A DNA stretch of 64,000 nt from Rodentibacter caecimuris (GTDB lineage: Bacteria; Pseudomonadota; Gammaproteobacteria; Enterobacterales; Pasteurellaceae): assembly GCF_024622045.1 (NCBI RefSeq), contig NZ_JANKBP010000008.1; one strand, 5' to 3'. The translations under genes were made by a program, and so were the position numbers. Positions 54,304 through 63,999 of this stretch are shown in pieces (the stretch's first letter is position 1; each line of letters opens with the position of its first letter). The notes under the pieces were generated by a model. The model was not told the origin of the DNA. It saw only the letters and a program-made list of their open reading frames with translations, and did not search any database.

Positions 54304-55248
54304 ATGCAAATTCAAAACCTTGCAAGTATTACACAAAAATACCCAATATTGCCGACCGCACTTTGGCCCGAATCTCCCCTTGCCTTATTAACCGATAATT
54401 TCATTCTCTACAGCACACAATTAAACCTTTCCGCACTGACTCTGTTTCAGCAAAAGTGCGGTCAAAATTTTCAGTGTTTTGATGCTTGGAATGTCGCGAA
54501 AAATACGGTTGTGTTACTTCAAGGGGAATGGCAAGACGCTTTCCTTTCTATCGCTCACGAGCTAGGTTTAGATATTGCCCGCCTCAACTTCGAAACGAAA
54601 TTGTCAGAGCCGGGGTTATTAGTGATGGATATGGACTCCACCGCCATCCAAATTGAATGTATTGATGAAATCGCCAAGCTTGCCGGCACGGGGGAATTAG
54701 TGTCCGCAATTACCGAAAGTGCAATGCGGGGCGAGCTGGATTTTGAACAGAGTTTACGCCGCAGGGTCAGCACATTAAAAGACGCACCGGAAAGCATTTT
54801 ACAAGAAGTTCGGGCAAATTTACCCTTAATGCCCGGTTTGCAAGAAACTCTTAAAATCCTACAAAAACACGGGTGGAAAACAGCCATTGCTTCAGGCGGT
54901 TTTACTTACTTCGCAGATTATTTGAAAGATTTATTAAAGTTAGACTATGCCGTATCCAATCAATTTGACATTGTAGATGGCAAACTGACAGGCTTAGTCA
55001 AAGGCGATGTTGTCGATGCACAATATAAAGCCTACACACTTCAGCGTTTACGCGATGAATACAGTATTAGTGCTGAAAATACCCTTGCTATTGGTGACGG
55101 TGCTAATGATTTAGCTATGATGAAGGTAGCCGGATTAGGTGTTGCTTTCCATGCCAAACCCAAAGTGCAACAACAAGCACAAATTGTGGTAAACTTCGCC
55201 GACTTAACCGCACTTTTGTGTCTTTTAAGTGCGAAAGATAGAATTTAA
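54304..55248 (+). CDS. serB: Phosphoserine phosphatase
   Basis: 314 residues, HAD superfamily. Removes phosphate from phosphoserine, the last step of serine synthesis. Motif I VMDMDSTAIQIECIDEIA (nucleophilic Asp), motif II IASGGFTYFADYL and motif III AIGDGANDLAMMKVAGLG are intact. The N-terminal ~100 residues are the usual non-catalytic extension. yajQ follows 18 bases on. Confidence 0.97.
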   Translation: MQIQNLASITQKYPILPTALWPESPLALLTDNFILYSTQLNLSALTLFQQKCGQNFQCFDAWNVAKNTVVLLQGEWQDAFLSIAHELGLDIARLNFETKLSEPGLLVMDMDSTAIQIECIDEIAKLAGTGELVSAITESAMRGELDFEQSLRRRVSTLKDAPESILQEVRANLPLMPGLQETLKILQKHGWKTAIASGGFTYFADYLKDLLKLDYAVSNQFDIVDGKLTGLVKGDVVDAQYKAYTLQRLRDEYSISAENTLAIGDGANDLAMMKVAGLGVAFHAKPKVQQQAQIVVNFADLTALLCLLSAKDRI

Positions 55249-55266
55249 CGTTAATAGGAGAAAATT

Positions 55267-55758
55267 ATGCCCTCTTTTGATATTGTTTCCGAAATTACCA
55301 TGCATGAAGTGCGTAACGCCGTAGAAAATGCAAACCGCGTATTAAGTACACGCTATGATTTCCGTGGTGTGGAAGCCGTGATGGAACTCAATGAAAAAAA
55401 CGAAACGGTGAAAGTTACTACGGAATCCGAGTTTCAACTTGAACAACTGATCGAAATCTTAATCGGCGCATTCGTTAAGCGTGGCATTGAACACGGCTCG
55501 TTGGATATCCCAACGGAAAGTGAACATCACGGCAAACTTTACACCAAAGAGATAAAATTGAAACAAGGCATTGAAACCGAAATGGCGAAGAAAATCACAA
55601 AATTAGTGAAAGATTCTAAAATTAAAGTGCAAGCCCAAATCCAAGGTGATCAAGTGCGGGTGACCGGTAAATCCCGTGATGACTTACAAGCAGTGATTCA
55701 ACTTGTAAAAGGCGCAGAACTAGGACAACCTTTCCAGTTTAATAACTTTAGAGATTAA
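55267..55758 (+). CDS. yajQ: YajQ-family nucleotide-binding protein
   Basis: 163 residues, full length. Start MPSFDIVSEITMHEVRNAVE and the end GKSRDDLQAVIQLVKGAELG are diagnostic. Two RNA-binding-like alpha/beta domains; relatives bind tRNA, GTP or cyclic di-GMP. TAGGAGAAAATT precedes the ATG; co-transcribed with serB. Confidence 0.95.
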   Translation: MPSFDIVSEITMHEVRNAVENANRVLSTRYDFRGVEAVMELNEKNETVKVTTESEFQLEQLIEILIGAFVKRGIEHGSLDIPTESEHHGKLYTKEIKLKQGIETEMAKKITKLVKDSKIKVQAQIQGDQVRVTGKSRDDLQAVIQLVKGAELGQPFQFNNFRD

Positions 55759-55851
55759 TTCTTTTCCCCCAAGCAAAAGTGCGGTTAGAAATTCCGGTAT
55801 TATGTAATACAACCCCTAAAACGAAATAAAACTACAACCGTAACCAATTAT

Positions 55852-55890
55852 AATGCCTTTCCGATCTCAAATCGCGAAAGGCATTTCTTT
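55852..55890 (+). terminator. Terminator of serB-yajQ
   Basis: AATGCCTTTC (55852-55861) pairs with GAAAGGCATT (55876-55885) followed by TCTTTT. The loop has a small CGAT/ATCG inner stem. Confidence 0.85.
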
Positions 55891-55950
55891 TCCCTCAAAT
55901 TTTTCACGCTTGTACGGCATTATGTAGCAAATGCACAATTTAAAGAAAAT

Positions 55951-55977
55951 GTAGGGACACTAGCATGGCATCCCTAC
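55951..55977. repeat. 27-bp palindromic repeat, copy 2
   Basis: GTAGGGACAC then eight bases then a variant arm ending TCCCTAC. It has the same length and outer arms as the copy at 10256-10282 but a decayed centre. It lies in the ~440-base gene-free spacer between yajQ and the secretion genes; nothing else was recognised there except uptake signals. Confidence 0.6.
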
Positions 55978-56200
55978 CTATGAGATAAAATTTAAGTTTG
56001 CACTGCTACATAGAAAGTGCGGTCATTTTCGGCGGTGTTTTTTTGTAACAGGTCAATTTGCCATATCTTCACTAACGGGGCCCCTGTATTTGGTATGTAC
56101 AAACGATAGAGGCTGTACTTAGTATCTGCGCCTATCTGCATTCGGTCGGAATCCCATCAGGAATGGAAATTAATCATTTACCGAAAAAATCTACCGCACT

Positions 56201-57424
56201 TTATCTTTCCTGGAGCGCCTGCTTCATCCTTGTAATCGGCTTAATCAGGTATTGAAACACCGTTTTTTCGCCGGTCTTAATATCCACGGTAGCGGTCATT
56301 CCCGGCGTAATATTTAAGCGGTTGCCATTACGGTCGGTAATATGATTGCCATCGGTTTTCACTAAAATTCGATAGTATGCCTGATCCGGATTCAAATTCA
56401 GCTCACTACGGCGACGTTCATCCTGCAATGTATCCGGACTGATTAATTCCACTTTACCTTCCAGCCCGCCGTAAATCGCATAATCATAGGCGCTTATTTT
56501 AACTAATGCCGGTTGTTCGGGGCGGATAAAGGCAACATCTTTCGGGCTAATATAGGCCTGCACTAACAAGGCTTCATCCAAGGGTACGATCTCCAAAATA
56601 TCCTGCCCTGCCTGCACAACACCACCTACCGTATTAATCCGGATATTTTTTACCACTCCGCGCAACGGCGCTTTAATTTGCGAACGTTCTACCGGATCGG
56701 CACGCATTGCCATATTCTCACGTGCCTGAGCCAGCTCAGACTCGGTCTGCACCAATTCATTACTGGCATCCGCTACATATTTATTATGGCGTTCGGAAAG
56801 CTGTTGGGCTAAATCGGAAGATTGGCGCATCATTCTCAGTAATTCTACTTCCGACATTACGCCTTTTTTCACCATAGGCTGAGTAATACTGATTTCACGG
56901 TCGAGTAATTCTTTACTCTGGCTTAATCCGCTAATCACATCCTGCATAGCCTTATGCCGTGCGTTATAGGCCACCGTTTCACGATCTTTGATTTCTTGCG
57001 GAATGTCTTGCGGAAATGTTAACGGCTCGCCCGAACTTTCGGCTTTCAAGCGGGCAACGATCCCCCTTAAACTCTGTACTTTGGCTTCGCTCTCACGCAA
57101 AATCGCCGAACTTCGGGTATCATCAAGTAGTAAAAGAACCTGCCCTTTTTCAACCACATCCCCTTCTTTCACTTTCATTTCCTGAATAATACCGGGATCT
57201 AAACTTTGTACGATCTGCTCACGGCTGCTTGGAATCACGCTACCTTGCCCACGTGTGACTTCCTCTAGCGGGCTAAAATATGCCCAAATAACAAATGTCA
57301 CCAGAAATAAAGCAAACAAGATAATTACCGAGAAAATACCTCGATGTTTTTCCGTTTGTAATGCGGCATTTAAATCATTAATCAATGCTAAATCCGCTTT
57401 TTTTACTTCATCATTATTATGCAT
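56201..57424 (-). CDS. Type 1 secretion membrane fusion protein (HlyD family)
   Basis: 407 residues. One N-terminal membrane helix (~33-53, RGIFSVIILFALFLVTFVIW) is followed by EVTRGQGSVIPSSREQIVQS, the lipoyl-like half-motif, a long periplasmic coiled hairpin (~120-240) and IKAPLRGVVKNIRINTVGGV, with LNITPGMTATVDIKTGEKTV near the end. It bridges the ABC pump and the TolC-like channel. It overlaps the ABC gene by eight bases. Closest to the LapC/adhesin-export class by context. Confidence 0.93.
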   Translation of the reverse strand: MHNNDEVKKADLALINDLNAALQTEKHRGIFSVIILFALFLVTFVIWAYFSPLEEVTRGQGSVIPSSREQIVQSLDPGIIQEMKVKEGDVVEKGQVLLLLDDTRSSAILRESEAKVQSLRGIVARLKAESSGEPLTFPQDIPQEIKDRETVAYNARHKAMQDVISGLSQSKELLDREISITQPMVKKGVMSEVELLRMMRQSSDLAQQLSERHNKYVADASNELVQTESELAQARENMAMRADPVERSQIKAPLRGVVKNIRINTVGGVVQAGQDILEIVPLDEALLVQAYISPKDVAFIRPEQPALVKISAYDYAIYGGLEGKVELISPDTLQDERRRSELNLNPDQAYYRILVKTDGNHITDRNGNRLNITPGMTATVDIKTGEKTVFQYLIKPITRMKQALQER

Positions 57425-59642
57425 TTTCTGTTCCCTGTTCAGTCGCTTGCCCGTTTACTTTTTCCGAGGAACCGTTTTCCTGTTCGGTATGTTCAGTACT
57501 TTGGTTCCGATTTAGCGTTTTTGGCTGTTCATTTTTCTGTAAATGTGCCAAGACGGCATCCCGTGGGCCATCGATCACGACTTTTCCGTTTTCCATTACA
57601 ATCACACGACTCACTAGTTTCAACACTTGCATGCGATGTGTTACAACAACCATTGTTCGATTACGCACCCAGTGCCCCAAAGCCTGCAATACCATTTCTT
57701 CCGATCCCTGATCCAAATCGCTGGTCGGTTCATCCAACAAAACAACTTGCGGATCTTTAATGGTTAAACGGGCTAATGCCACCAACTGTTTTTGCCCGCC
57801 TGACAAGCCCTGACCGTTTTCACCCAGAGGCATATCCAATCCGCGTGGATGGCTGTTAACCAAGGTTTCTAAACCGAAACGGCGTAATGCGTTGACCAGT
57901 TCCTGGTCACTGGAGAAATTATCCGTACGGGCAATATCCAGATTCTCACGCAATGTTCCTAAAAATAAACGGGGAGCCTGCCCCAACAATGAAATCTGAT
58001 TACGCACATAATTCGGATCAATTTGGCGAAGATCCACATTATCTAACGTAACTCCGCCGCTTTGCGGTTCATAAAGCCCCGATGCTAACTTTAACAAGGT
58101 ACTCTTACCGCTACCGACCCGCCCTAAAATAGCTACTTTTTCACCGGGCTGAATCGTAATATTCACTTTGTTCAGCGCATTGGCACTTTCTTTATTGTAT
58201 TGGAAATTGACATTGTTAAAATTCAGTTTGCCTTGTACCTGTTTTAAGGTGATATATTTCCGTTGTGCATCACGCTCAATCGGGCGATTGATAATATCAT
58301 CAACACCTTTTAAGGCTAAACGCGCCTGCTGAAAGCGAGTAGCAAGACCGGCGATTTGTGATAATGGAGCCAAAGCCCGGCCGGATAAAATCACTGACGC
58401 GATTAATGCCCCCATAGTAATACGGCTGGCTTCGTCCTGACTATGAATTAAATATGTCCCTAAAATTACCAAAAACACCGTATTCAACTGCTGCAAAGCA
58501 ACCGAGAAATTCACTACAAAGTTACTTAAATCTTTCACTTTTATCTGCGATGCCGAGGTTTTTGCCGTGTACATATCCCAGCGTTGTTGCGCCCAATTGG
58601 TCGCATTATTGGCTTTTAAGGTTTCGATTCCGTCCAATGCTTCAACAATCAGTCCTTGACGTTGTGATCCCTCCCGCATGGATTCATTAATTTTTGCCGC
58701 TAATTTCGGTTGTACGGCAATACCGACAATAATAACGGTCGGAATAATCACAAGTGGCACAAGCGCCAATTTCCCACCGACCAAATAAATGACGAAAACA
58801 AATAACAGTAAGAACGGTAAATCGACCAATACTAACAAACTGGCGCTCGTCATAAACTCACGCACCGATTCAAAATCCCGTAGGTTATTCGCATAGGATC
58901 CCGAGGAAGCCGGTTTATCAATCAGACGTAATGCCATCACTCGTCTAAATAATGCCGCACTAATAATCAAATCGGCTTTTTTACCGGCAATATCGGTTAA
59001 ATGTCCCCTAATCATTTTTGCCATAAATTCAAAACTAATGGCAAGCACAACCCCAATACTCAATGCCCATAAGGTCTCATAGGTTTTATTCGGAATAACC
59101 CGATCATACACATTCATCACGTATAACGAACTAACCAACGCCAGGAAATTAATAATAAAAGTCGCCAACACAACTTGACCGTAATAGGCTTTAAAACGCC
59201 AAATTACTTTCCAAAACCAGGCTTTCGGCATATGGTATTCCGGCAGTTCGGAACGAATATCAGACACGACTTTAGGCTTTACAAACCAACAATAGCCTAA
59301 ATAAAGTCGGCTTAATTCCTCGTAGCTCAACACCTTTTCCACCGCATCGGATTGACGCACAGTAAACTCACGCATTCTGCCACTACCGGCAATTTTGGTA
59401 ATCACCAATGCTTCTTCATTATGCAAAATAGCCATCACTGGTACGGCAAGGCTTGGTATATCTTCCAGTTTGCGTTCGGAAACTCGGTTATCAAACCCGT
59501 AAGTTCTTAACACTTCGCTTAATGAAGCGAAATTAATGTTTAAATCCCGATCCCGTACAACCTGTGCTGTTAAGGCTTCCTGCGCAACGGGATTACCATG
59601 CAATTGCGTGACCAATGCCAAATGTTCAATAATAGATTTCAT
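57417..59642 (-). CDS. Type 1 secretion ABC transporter with inactive C39-like domain
   Basis: 741 residues. Residues ~1-130 are a C39-like domain lacking the catalytic cysteine: the position before the first helix reads TQLHGNPVAQEAL, with no DCG-type motif, so it docks the substrate rather than cutting it. Residues ~155-430 form six membrane helices. The ATPase has GRVGSGKSTLLKLAS (Walker A), GLSGGQKQLVALA, VVLLDEPTSDLD (Walker B) and MVVVTHRM. The Gln/Glu-rich C-terminal tail is hydrophilic and of low complexity. It exports the large adhesin encoded upstream. Confidence 0.95.
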   Translation of the reverse strand: MKSIIEHLALVTQLHGNPVAQEALTAQVVRDRDLNINFASLSEVLRTYGFDNRVSERKLEDIPSLAVPVMAILHNEEALVITKIAGSGRMREFTVRQSDAVEKVLSYEELSRLYLGYCWFVKPKVVSDIRSELPEYHMPKAWFWKVIWRFKAYYGQVVLATFIINFLALVSSLYVMNVYDRVIPNKTYETLWALSIGVVLAISFEFMAKMIRGHLTDIAGKKADLIISAALFRRVMALRLIDKPASSGSYANNLRDFESVREFMTSASLLVLVDLPFLLLFVFVIYLVGGKLALVPLVIIPTVIIVGIAVQPKLAAKINESMREGSQRQGLIVEALDGIETLKANNATNWAQQRWDMYTAKTSASQIKVKDLSNFVVNFSVALQQLNTVFLVILGTYLIHSQDEASRITMGALIASVILSGRALAPLSQIAGLATRFQQARLALKGVDDIINRPIERDAQRKYITLKQVQGKLNFNNVNFQYNKESANALNKVNITIQPGEKVAILGRVGSGKSTLLKLASGLYEPQSGGVTLDNVDLRQIDPNYVRNQISLLGQAPRLFLGTLRENLDIARTDNFSSDQELVNALRRFGLETLVNSHPRGLDMPLGENGQGLSGGQKQLVALARLTIKDPQVVLLDEPTSDLDQGSEEMVLQALGHWVRNRTMVVVTHRMQVLKLVSRVIVMENGKVVIDGPRDAVLAHLQKNEQPKTLNRNQSTEHTEQENGSSEKVNGQATEQGTENA

Positions 59643-59833
59643 AATATTAAATTTATTTTAAATACTTTCGATAAGATAGTTTTGGAGTAACTCCAACGAT
59701 TCATAGCTTATTACTATCTTTAAACCGATTTCTGCGATGATATCACCACGGACAAATTAGGATGTTAAATTCAATGTGGAATGGAGATGCCTACACGATA
59801 GTTTTTTATCCCCAATGTTCAGGTCAAAACTTC

Positions 59834-61096
59834 TCAAAATTTGACCGCACTTTTATTGCCCGCCCACTGGCTGATACGTGCCTGTGAAGCGAGATATAGC
59901 AACGCCGCATCCCTGAAATCATTGCGTGCCGTCACTTCTGTGATTTGTACGCTGGTTAAATCTTGGTAAGAATCTAATAAATTAATCAGGCTTCGCGCCG
60001 CCACTTCAAACTGTAATTCATTATCTTTCACGACATTACGTTGCAGACCAATTTGCTTCCTCGTTACGGTCATCAACTGCTGGTTGCGCAACATATCCGC
60101 TTCGGAAGTTAATGCGCGTTCCTGTATGTTCAATTCAATTTCACGTAACTTGGCCTCTGCCGCTTTTTGGGAATAGTAACTTTGTTGTTCGCTGTATTTT
60201 GCCGCCGGATTATAAATATCCCATGACATATTAATATACACTTCATGATTATGACGGCTTGCCGTTCCCTCTAGATTTATTGCCGGTAATTGTCTGGCTT
60301 TCGCGGCTTTCACCGCTGCTCTGGCACTGGCTGATTCTTCCTGTTGAGCAAGATAGCTCGGGTTTTGTTCCATTTTCGGATTATGGAAACGATTAATAAA
60401 CGCCGATACATTTATTTTCTCAAAGGGATCGACTAAATCCTTTTCGGTTAATTTCCCTTTGGTATAACGTCTTAACTGATTTAAGGCGGAATGCATGATA
60501 CGTTGCTGAATTAAAATACTCGACTCAACTTGATTTTTACGCGACAGTGCCTCATTAACTTCAAAAGCACGTCCTTCATCATAACCGGCAATAACCGTTA
60601 AATCCTTCAGAATTTTATTATGCCGTTGCAGACTTTCCTGATAGACGGCAATCATATCTTTTGCACGCAATGCGGTTAAATATAACTGACCGATTTGTTG
60701 CCCCATCACTTCTCTGGTTTCGGTTAATTTATGCTGATAATAACCTTCTCTGTGTTTATCCCGTTCAATTTCGGCTTCAATACCGCCCCAGGCATATAAA
60801 TTTAAACGGGCATTCACTCCCGGACCGGAACGGCGGTTACTGGTATCACGATGGTATTGGCTTGCCACCGAGGTATTCGTAACCGACACTATCGGCAAAT
60901 GCCCCGCCTCGGAAACCTTAGTCTGACTTTTTGCCATTTCAATATTTGCTTTCGCCTCATCCAAAGTCGGATCCGCCACAAAAGCGTGTTGAAGAATTTC
61001 ATTTAAGGTTGTCTTCGCCAATAATGCGGATGGAAAAAGCATGAGCGAACCGGCAAAAACAACCGATAACCGCTGCTTAAATAAAAAATTTTTCAT
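59834..61096 (-). CDS. TolC-family outer-membrane channel of the T1SS
   Basis: 420 residues. A signal peptide (SVVFAGSLMLFPSALLA|K) is followed by two OEP repeats: LNEILQHAFVADPTLDEAKA and the later PSYLAQQEESASARAAVKAA. Aromatic and AGHLPIVSV/ARQLPAINL elements of the barrel are visible. Of the LapE/AggA type often paired with adhesin T1SSs. 190 bases upstream of the ABC gene and downstream of the adhesin. Confidence 0.93.
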   Translation of the reverse strand: MKNFLFKQRLSVVFAGSLMLFPSALLAKTTLNEILQHAFVADPTLDEAKANIEMAKSQTKVSEAGHLPIVSVTNTSVASQYHRDTSNRRSGPGVNARLNLYAWGGIEAEIERDKHREGYYQHKLTETREVMGQQIGQLYLTALRAKDMIAVYQESLQRHNKILKDLTVIAGYDEGRAFEVNEALSRKNQVESSILIQQRIMHSALNQLRRYTKGKLTEKDLVDPFEKINVSAFINRFHNPKMEQNPSYLAQQEESASARAAVKAAKARQLPAINLEGTASRHNHEVYINMSWDIYNPAAKYSEQQSYYSQKAAEAKLREIELNIQERALTSEADMLRNQQLMTVTRKQIGLQRNVVKDNELQFEVAARSLINLLDSYQDLTSVQITEVTARNDFRDAALLYLASQARISQWAGNKSAVKF

Positions 61097-61246
61097 AGTT
61101 TTCTCTGATATCTACACCTGCAAGCAATCAGGCTCAATAAAGTCCTGCCTATTTTGCATTTTTCAAAAAAAAAGTCAAAAAGTTAGAGTGATAAAATCCG
61201 TTGGACTTTACTCTTATATCTCTTAAATCACAAAATAGCACCATAA

Positions 61247-61279
61247 ACAATCCCCCAAACTTTCGTAAGGAGGATTGTT
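61247..61279 (-). terminator. Hairpin after the adhesin gene
   Basis: AACAATCCCCC and GGAGGATTGTT form an inverted repeat with one mismatch, just past the adhesin stop. The minus-strand T-tract after it is short (TTGTTT), so read-through into the TolC-like gene is plausible. Confidence 0.5.
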
Positions 61280-61302
61280 GATTAAATGGGTAAGTAACGT
61301 AA

Positions 61303-63999
61303 TTAAATAATGCTTACACCTTGTTGGATATAAACTTCTTCATTATTTACTTGACCTGTTGCTCCATAGTATGTGTACTTATCATACACAACACCATCTT
61401 TTACAATGTCTGTACCGGTTTTTTGCCATACATTCCAATTATTTTGTAATGCACCACCGCTATCTTTAAACTCAATACCGTTGGTACCATTCTTAGCTTG
61501 GTTATCTGAACCGTTACCGCCATTGTTACCAAAGTCCACTGTATCGCCAACATCACCTTTGATATAAAGCTGGGTAATATTATCTCCTAAGCGTTGCAAG
61601 TCAGCTAAGGTTAAAGTGACCTTCTGGTTACCCGTACCACCAGTAATAGCACGCATATCAATGGTATCAAAGTTTAGTACTTGATTCATATCCAATTTCA
61701 AATCTGTACCGTGTAAGAAGATAGTATCATTACCTTCCCCACCGTCAATTGCACCATTACCCGTATTCACTCGGGAACCAGTAATTGTTAAAGAGTCATT
61801 TCCTGAACCCATGTTGATATGGACATTATCCTCGGCGGACTTAAGAATTGAACCAACCGTCATCACATCATCGCCACCAGAGAAATTGAATGTACCTCCT
61901 TTCAGAGTATCTTTGATATTAACAGTATCATTCCCATTACCAAACGAGAAGGTACCGTCAGTATCAACGTCTTTACCTACTTCGATAAAGTTGTCCCCTT
62001 CTCCTAGGTTAAAGGTTTGTTTTTGTCCGGCAATGGTACTAATGCTACCTTTCACGGAAATTACATCGTCACCCGAACCTGCAGTAAAATCAATTTTCTT
62101 AACCAGATCAGTTCCGCCTGCTGCACCATAGCCAACACGTAACTCATTATTGCCTTCACCTAAATCAACCGTTTTATTTCCGTCGAAGGTGCCATCAATT
62201 TGAATACGATCATTACCTGCACCACTGAAGAACTTGATTTCTGTAGCATTAGCCGTATTTCCACCAACATACAGAATATTGGTATCTCCAGCTTTATCTT
62301 CAGCTTGTCCCAGATCAATGGTGTAGTTACCTACAAGTAATCCACCAGCAATCGCAACACGGTCATTACCTGCACCCATGGCAATTTTTTGACCATACAT
62401 GGATTGTGCTGTACCACGGAATTGAACGCTATCATCACCGGCTCCCGCATCAAAGCCACCAAATGTACCCGATCCAGTAGCTCCAAAAGTACCATTATAA
62501 ACACCCATATTACCAAAGTGGTTAAAGTCCAAACCAAAGATAACCGTATCATTACCATTAGTCGTTACAAACCCACCATTACTTGCATTTGTTAATGGCT
62601 GTTTTGGTATTGTTACTGCAGCATCATCCATACTACCATTACCATAAGTAATAGGAGCACCAATAGTCGAACCTGCAGGTCTTGGATCTGGTCCTTGTTG
62701 TAAATTCATTTCTGCCGTTAGATTACGTAATACACTGACTTTTGTTTCAGACACATTACCTGCTGCATCAATAATACGAAGTTCAAGCGCACCAGATACT
62801 TTACGGTTAAAGTTGTTGAGCGTTAAATGATATTTACCCTCACCATCTGCAGTGACCGGTGCAGACCAATTTGTTTTTCCTGTGCTTGTGGCATAACGAT
62901 ATTCAATTGTCGCACTAACTTCAGATAACCCAACTGGAGCAAAGATAACCTCACCTGTTGCAATGTCAAATTTTTCAACAGACATTTGCTCAACTAAAGT
63001 ATCAAGTCGGAAATCAAATTTACCTTTATCCCCAGTTGAAAGTGCATCACCATTTTTATCTTCCACCACAACTTCATAACGATAATTTTGGCTGTAAGTT
63101 TCGCTCAATACATTATTGCCTTTCGGTGTCACCGTATAAGTTAATCCGTCAGTAGAGGCGAGCATATCGGCAGTAACATCCGTTTTACCATGTTCAGTAT
63201 ATGGATTATTCACATCTGAACTTTCAGATAATGTATAGCGATATACTTTAACTGTTTGACCAGCTGTCGGCGCTTTATCTAGTGTAAATTCTAATACCGC
63301 ATCTTTATCATTAGTCAACCCGTTTGCAAGGCTAGTAGCCGTTTGTGGGTTTGTAGCTTTAGCAACATCACCGACATATTTCGGGTTATTCTGGGTATAG
63401 TAATCGCTATATTGATAAGTTCCGTCTTCAAGCGGTTCATCATTTAAGTTATCAACTAACTTAATTGCTGTTACCTGCGGTGTTGATGCGGTGTAATCAA
63501 TATCTTCTACACTGGTATTATTTGCATCTTTACCGACTGCTTTCACCTCATACTCTTTGGTCGCAGCATAACCGGTGAGTTCGTTAGCGCCAATATTAAC
63601 GCTCCAACTACCATCTGCTGCAGGAGTCACGGTTTTTGTTACAATAACTGCGCCACTTTTTTCCCCTATGGTTACAGTAATGTCACCACTAATATCTTTG
63701 CTTGTACCACGAATTAAGAATCCGCCTGCCGCTTCTGCCGGGCTTATCTGAGCATATACATCCCCAGCTGCCGTACCATCGTCTTTAACACTTGCAGATT
63801 GACTATCTCCGGCAATCTCAGTAATGTCAATTTCCAGTTTAGCCGCATCTATTGAAGTATCATTAACCGTTATTTCATTACCTTCAACATTGCCCACTTT
63901 CACCTTACCGGTTTCCGCGCCTTCCGTTGAATTATCCTCTTTCGCCGTATGCTCTACTTTTAACTCCGTTACGCCTGCCGGTACGTTATAAGTACCGTC
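61303..63999 (-). CDS. Large repeat-rich T1SS adhesin, C-terminal part
   Basis: The frame is open to the right edge, so at least 898 residues are visible and the N-terminus is outside. The upstream part consists of Ig-like/BapA-type domains (AAGGFLIRGTSKDISGDITV, FRLDTLVEQMSVEKFDIATG). A central region (~62560-61720) has a degenerate RTX/beta-roll array: NGNDTVIFG, DAGAGDDSVQF, GAGNDRVAIAG, GSGNDSLTITG. The last ~110 residues (FDTIDMRAITGG, LADLQRLGDNI, TQLYIKGDVGDTVDFG) form the T1SS tail typical of large adhesins, ending in a hydrophobic residue. Three export genes follow on the same strand. It should be cell-surface bound or released and promote adhesion or biofilm. Confidence 0.9.
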   Translation of the reverse strand, partial: DGTYNVPAGVTELKVEHTAKEDNSTEGAETGKVKVGNVEGNEITVNDTSIDAAKLEIDITEIAGDSQSASVKDDGTAAGDVYAQISPAEAAGGFLIRGTSKDISGDITVTIGEKSGAVIVTKTVTPAADGSWSVNIGANELTGYAATKEYEVKAVGKDANNTSVEDIDYTASTPQVTAIKLVDNLNDEPLEDGTYQYSDYYTQNNPKYVGDVAKATNPQTATSLANGLTNDKDAVLEFTLDKAPTAGQTVKVYRYTLSESSDVNNPYTEHGKTDVTADMLASTDGLTYTVTPKGNNVLSETYSQNYRYEVVVEDKNGDALSTGDKGKFDFRLDTLVEQMSVEKFDIATGEVIFAPVGLSEVSATIEYRYATSTGKTNWSAPVTADGEGKYHLTLNNFNRKVSGALELRIIDAAGNVSETKVSVLRNLTAEMNLQQGPDPRPAGSTIGAPITYGNGSMDDAAVTIPKQPLTNASNGGFVTTNGNDTVIFGLDFNHFGNMGVYNGTFGATGSGTFGGFDAGAGDDSVQFRGTAQSMYGQKIAMGAGNDRVAIAGGLLVGNYTIDLGQAEDKAGDTNILYVGGNTANATEIKFFSGAGNDRIQIDGTFDGNKTVDLGEGNNELRVGYGAAGGTDLVKKIDFTAGSGDDVISVKGSISTIAGQKQTFNLGEGDNFIEVGKDVDTDGTFSFGNGNDTVNIKDTLKGGTFNFSGGDDVMTVGSILKSAEDNVHINMGSGNDSLTITGSRVNTGNGAIDGGEGNDTIFLHGTDLKLDMNQVLNFDTIDMRAITGGTGNQKVTLTLADLQRLGDNITQLYIKGDVGDTVDFGNNGGNGSDNQAKNGTNGIEFKDSGGALQNNWNVWQKTGTDIVKDGVVYDKYTYYGATGQVNNEEVYIQQGVSII

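Noticed and set aside
57417..59642. A peptidase-competent ABC exporter (bacteriocin type)
   Set aside because: The C39-like domain has no catalytic cysteine or DCG-type motif, and the substrate nearby is an adhesin, not a double-glycine peptide.
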